Source of the DNA: Echeneis naucrates
Taxonomy: Eukaryota > Chordata > Actinopteri > Carangiformes > Echeneidae
Length of the DNA: 64,000 nucleotides
Assembly: GCF_900963305.1 (NCBI RefSeq)
Contig: NC_042515.1
Span: forward strand, 12,831,623-12,895,622
Direction: 5' to 3'
Shown: positions 59,268 to 64,000 of the stretch, piece by piece
Position numbering within the stretch: the first letter of the stretch is position 1
Layout: each line of letters begins with the position of its first letter
Program-made: the position numbers and the translations under genes
The notes under the pieces: generated by a model
Told to the model about the DNA's origin: nothing
The model's input: only the letters and a program-made list of their open reading frames with translations
Databases searched by the model: none

Positions 59268-61973
59268 TGAGGGTCAGGAGGGGGGTGGGGGTGGAGAGTG
59301 AAAGACAGAGCGAGAAAGAGACTGGCAGGAAAAGGACGAAATGATACAGGCAAAGAGAGGAGAAAAGTTGGAGAGATGTAGTATATGAGGGAGACGCTGA
59401 AGAGTGACAGCTAGATTTAGAAAGGTCAAGCACAAAGTTGTATTTCAATGACGTCATCCAAATGAACATTGTCATAATGTTCCATTGTTAGTCAGAAATC
59501 CCATAAATACACTTTAAAGAGAAGAAATGTAAGAAATGTCTCCTTGACAAGGCTTGTTTGATGTACAGTCATTTTAAGCGTCCTTTTCCTGGCTGATCTT
59601 TAAATAAACGTTCACACAATTGCCAGCACAATTATTTCTCTGCTTTGTGCTTGTTTATACAATGGACTATAACACATGGTTGTATTGCAACAGAACCATA
59701 ATGAATGTCAACAAAAAGACAGGCAATCGTTTGTCACCTGTGTGTTATTTCTCACAAGTTATTCCTCTCTCACGTAGTGCTTTTGGTAAAAAAAAAAAAA
59801 AAAAATCCCAATCCTGCAAATTGTTCTATTTAATTTCCCTGTTCTGTAAAGCTTAACTTCAGTGGAGCTTTTTTATTTATTTTTTTATCCCCACTTTAAA
59901 TCCAATAATCCCGTCAAGCCTTGCAGCAACATCCGTCCTCACCCCTCATTCTCAGAGTGGATGGTTCAATCCAAACCTAATGGCGGGAGTGAACGTGATG
60001 CTTTGGATGAAGTGCTGTCATGTGTTCTCCTGATCCACAAGCCTCTATGCAGGCTCATTACTTATTGAGTGAATGGTTTTCCTTTAATAATAATTTAAAA
60101 AAATAGCCCATGCGCTGAAACGCAACATTGGCCAAAGGCTGTAGGTTCTTTGGAGTCGGATTTCCATGAAGAACTGAAATATTCTATCTGTTCTGGAGCT
60201 AAATGAAGATGCTGCAGCTTCAGTGTGACGTGTGCATCACTGCTGGTGATGCACACGAGCTCTCACCGTCACAACACTCGCTGTTTACGTCAGCCTAAAG
60301 CAAACTCACTTACTATCAGGGCACCGTAAACTCACATGCAAACCAACTCAGCAACAAAAAAGATATAAAATCATTTGTGTCCATGATGTGCTTTTGCTTT
60401 CCCCATTTATTCATTTTTCATCCCTCAACAGATTTCTTCTGCCCTGCATGACAAGATGAGCCTCTGATGCAATAATCCATCCACGTATGTTCACAAGTCT
60501 TCATAATCCCGTGTGCATTAACTGTAAAACCCCCACGTCTGCTTTTCTGTGTTGTCATTCAGTCCCAGCATACAAGACACATAATATCAATCAGAGGCTG
60601 CATCATCCAGCCAAGGATGAGACATGAAAACGCATCAACTCACTCAACGAATAATGCTGCTGAATAAAAGGAAGCACAACTCCACGCATTTCAGATGGCC
60701 GAGCTGATGCTATGAGCCAGATGTGTGGAGCAATTTTATGCAAATGCATGTTTCCCTGTGTCTGGAAAAAGGCTTCATGTGGCAATGTCATCTTTCTCCT
60801 CAGCTGACAGCAGCTTTGCCCTTGGAAACAGATCTATGTATAATTTGTGTAAACATCTGCCTGCCCTTTGTATGACACAAACGACTCGTGGTTTTTGTGT
60901 CCATTCTGAAAAAAGATCACATCAACACCAGAGGCTGCAATGTGGAGTTTTTTTGCTGGATTTAACTAAGACTATAACTGTAGTATCAGCCAGGAAATCC
61001 ACGTTGTTATGAACACGGATGTCTAAAATTTGTTCAACCAACAATGTATATTCAACATTTCACAAGAAAGCCAGCATTAACTGCACATATATTTAAAAAA
61101 AAAATGAAAAAGAGAAAGTCATATTTCTCACTGGGAACATTGATAAGTGTACAAGTTCAGCCCTTTCAGTTTCAGACACATCACAAAAGCCCGAATATTG
61201 CGGTAAAAGTTATCCTTTAATGCAAATGAAGACTAGAGGCATCACAAACCAGGTGGAAGCCAGAGAGAAATATGTAGATTAGTTCATTTCTATGGGTTTC
61301 ATTTTTAAAGAGATAATGATGAACCTCCCAAACTGCTTCCAGCACAACCAGGGAGTCAGAAGGAAAAATAGCCAGGACCATCTTAAGTAATTGACTGACT
61401 TGACTTCTTTATCGATCATTTACTGATCTCTTGATTACTAACCTGCCTTCATGGTCTTAGACAGTGTTCGTGATCAATCAGCTGTTTCACAATGTTCATC
61501 ACAAAGTGTTAAAAGTCTGAGGAGTCACTTGTGCTTATATGTATGGTAAAAAAAAGAAAAAGAAAAAGAAAAGAAATGCAGATTAGACATGGACTGGAGA
61601 GCTTGTTATCACTGAAGGGTGCAGCTGAAAAGAGCAGCTGCAGGTTGTGGAAAGCTCTTGGATGATCAGTAACTGGCTGCGACCACATCTGGTGCTGATG
61701 CTGGTAGTTTCAGTCTAAGTCATGTTCATCTGTGGCCTTACTGCTCAATGCCAGTGATGCTGTGTCAGTATGAGACTATTTCACAGCCTCTGTGTAAACT
61801 GAAGCACATTTTACACGATTGCAGAAGACTGATTCTGTGTTACAGACATGACACGGAGCACTTTCAACTGCTTGTAAAACTGCACGTAAACTTTTGCAGA
61901 AATACACTTCTAAAGAGAGAAATGACACGGAGAATCAGAACATGGGAAAAATAAAAATACAAAGCTTTCTCAC
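59268..61973 (-). other. slc6a17 5' UTR intron
   Basis: About 2.7 kb, AT-rich, with poly-A at about 59789-59805 and AAAAG repeats near 61551-61576. No gene seen. Confidence 0.45.
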
Positions 61974-62203
61974 CTCGAATCTGCAGCAGCGATCCACAAC
62001 GTCCAGGGTTCACTGTGAAGGCAGGCAGCAGAAGAGGTGGGCTTCATGCACAGATCCGGCGGTGTGAGCTGGCATGTCTCCCAGGACGGAGCATCACATG
62101 CTGCTGTGCCTGCTGTCCACAGGCGGAGATCACTTCCCTCCTGCACGGTCCTGTCACAGCCCCGTTATTCCAGACCGGATGTTGGAAGAAAGACGGGCGG
62201 TAG

Positions 62204-62237
<34 letters not shown>

Positions 62238-62253
62238 TGAGCGGATTTGTCAA
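61974..62253 (-). other. slc6a17: Likely non-coding first exon of slc6a17, with upstream ORF
   Basis: A donor GTGAGA begins at 61973 after ...GATTCGAG. Sequence above it is GC-richer than its surroundings and contains a (GA)n run at 62207-62236. If the transcript starts at or above 62253, a 69-codon upstream ORF (62253-62044, minus) is contained in the exon. The transcription start is not visible. Confidence 0.45.
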
Positions 62254-64000
62254 GGTTATTCACTCCACCTGAGGAAGTGACCGTCCGACGCAGCTTTCGT
62301 CATCGCATCTTTTTTTCAATCGCTAAAAAAACGTAGGACATGAGTCCCTGTCCCATGTGGACAGGAGGAGAGCACACACCGGTACTTGGTTGGCCTGATC
62401 GTTTTTCAGGTTTTACTAACATCACAGAATAATGAGACAGTGGATGGTGGAAAACGTGGTTTTCATTATGAGATCCGAGGAAAGTTTAAGTGTTCTTGTC
62501 TAAGTGTGCCCCGTAAAGAGGAGATTTCAACATATCATGGCTAACTTAATAACAAATAAATAACCATGATTGTTAGCCCTCTGAGCTGACACCACTGTTG
62601 TATCCTCTGATGAATCACTGACAAAAATAAATCCGATTGCATTAGGCTATAGTTAAATGCAAAAGTAAATGTAGCTAAATAACCAATGTTAACATGTATT
62701 TACGAGCCCAGAATAAAAGCTGCCATGTCGGTATCACTTTTATTCATATAGACAAGTGCTAACTAATGTTAGCATGCTAACCGGCCGGCCCATCTCATCA
62801 CTTTCTATTCCAGCCAGTGTATAATATCCAGTCCAACATGAAGAAGTGCTCAGATACTCTGATCTCTGATATAACTTTTTTTTTTTTTTTTTTTTAAAGT
62901 AAAATTTCAGCAACCAGTTAAAAGTTTCAGTGGACATGTGGTTCATGCCATTTAACAGATCAACAGATCACAGAGCTGTTTTTACCTGCACAGTGAATAG
63001 GTATTAATAAATGAATATTATTCCATTCAACATGAGCAATATTTTATAATCAATGAATAACCCATGTTCACTATTAAGTTCATACTTGAACTAGAGGTGA
63101 ACTGCAGTTGAATACACATACTTGTCCTCATTGGAGGATTTCATTTAGGCCTAAAGTCTGGATATGGGCTATGATACAATAATCTTGGCCAAACAGCCTG
63201 TAAATCCTTTACAGGGTGGGTTCATGTCTACATTGAGATATCGGACATGTAACATGTCTGCAGCGCACACAGTCACTCCAGAGACCATTTATCATGCACC
63301 GCCTGCCTGGGTTTTCTTTAGTAGCACTGAGATACAGGGGGAAGTTATTATCGAGGTGCCATTTTTCATCCTGACCTAATGGATTTGTGTGTCACCTGTT
63401 CCCACCGCTTGCTCCTAAGTTGTCTTAATCAGACGTATTTCTCCCGCAGCTATCTATTTGTCAAATACTTAGAAATATATGTGTTTGGTCTCAGTGATTT
63501 AAAGTAGCTTTAAACTCCCTGGGAGAACAAAATCCTGTTAAAAAGCATTTATACCGTTTGAACTGACTGCCACAAAGCATTGCCTTTAAGAGACATTTAA
63601 ATCACAGTTAATGTTTCATATCCCCTGTGTTTGAGCTAAATCGTTGCAGGACGCTGCTCGGACTGCTTTAGGTGAATGTTAAACCAGAGCTCAGGGAGGG
63701 TTGAATCTGTTTCTCATGGTACTCGCTCTGTTACGATTTTGATCCACCTTCTTGAAGCTGATGACTGCGAGCAGTTGCCACAGCAACCCCAGGATCATAT
63801 GACAGACTTTGTGTAATCTCTGCACTCCCCTTTCTGTATCCCTCACACTGTAATGGGATTTATTGAGAAACAAGAATAGAAATATATACTTTTCTCACAT
63901 CATCATGTACATGTGAGCTGCTTGGACAACTGTGCTTCTTGGTTGCCTTGAAAGCTTTCTGTCCCTCCTCAACTCTAAATTTTCCCTCTTGTTGTTCAGT
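62254..64000. other. Region upstream of slc6a17, no gene seen
   Basis: AT-rich DNA with a poly-T run at about 62875-62896. Only short frames without resemblance to known proteins. Confidence 0.4.

Overview
The window is a stretch of ordinary, gene-dense nuclear DNA from a ray-finned (teleost, probably percomorph) fish. The evidence is compact GT-AG introns, vertebrate proteins read at near-family length, abundant short tandem repeats, and fish-type repeats (a LINE with an RNase H domain, hAT-like non-autonomous elements, a tRNA-like SINE remnant). Exon junctions were read by eye from reading frame, splice signals and family knowledge. For all seven genes the exon phases add up exactly, apart from one extra base in the RING exon of the TRIM gene.

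Layout: tmcc2 (-, coding from 3.86 kb down to 1.52 kb, candidate first exon ending near 5.75 kb); cdkn1a/p21 (-, 9.09-8.50 kb, TATA promoter near 9.62 kb); a gene-poor interval with two promoter-like CpG-rich islands (11.1-12.2 and 14.9-15.1 kb); srsf3 (-, 19.77-16.79 kb, with a 416-nt candidate poison exon); a 5'-truncated LINE whose microsatellite tail abuts the srsf3 promoter (20.6-21.65 kb); ahcyl1/IRBIT (+, 23.31-32.95 kb, 17 coding exons); strip1 (+, 36.33-43.96 kb, 20 coding exons); a RING/coiled-coil/SPRY TRIM-type gene (+, 46.25-48.93 kb); and slc6a17/NTT4 (-, 59.26-52.31 kb, 11 coding exons, 5' non-coding exon near 62 kb).

The genes are independent housekeeping or neuronal loci, not an operon-like system. 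They are a cell-cycle inhibitor, a splicing factor, an IP3-receptor regulator, a STRIPAK scaffold, an ER membrane coiled-coil protein, a putative E3 ligase and a synaptic-vesicle amino-acid transporter. In human, CDKN1A-SRSF3 are neighbours on 6p21, AHCYL1-STRIP1-SLC6A17 lie together on 1p13 and TMCC2 is on 1q32, so this fish block joins three human segments. I found no new multi-gene system. The most noteworthy points are the srsf3 poison exon, the LINE tail at the srsf3 promoter, the damaged RING exon of the TRIM gene, a GC-AG intron in strip1, a tetranucleotide repeat serving as a splice-acceptor pyrimidine tract in slc6a17, and start-codon and promoter details of cdkn1a and tmcc2.
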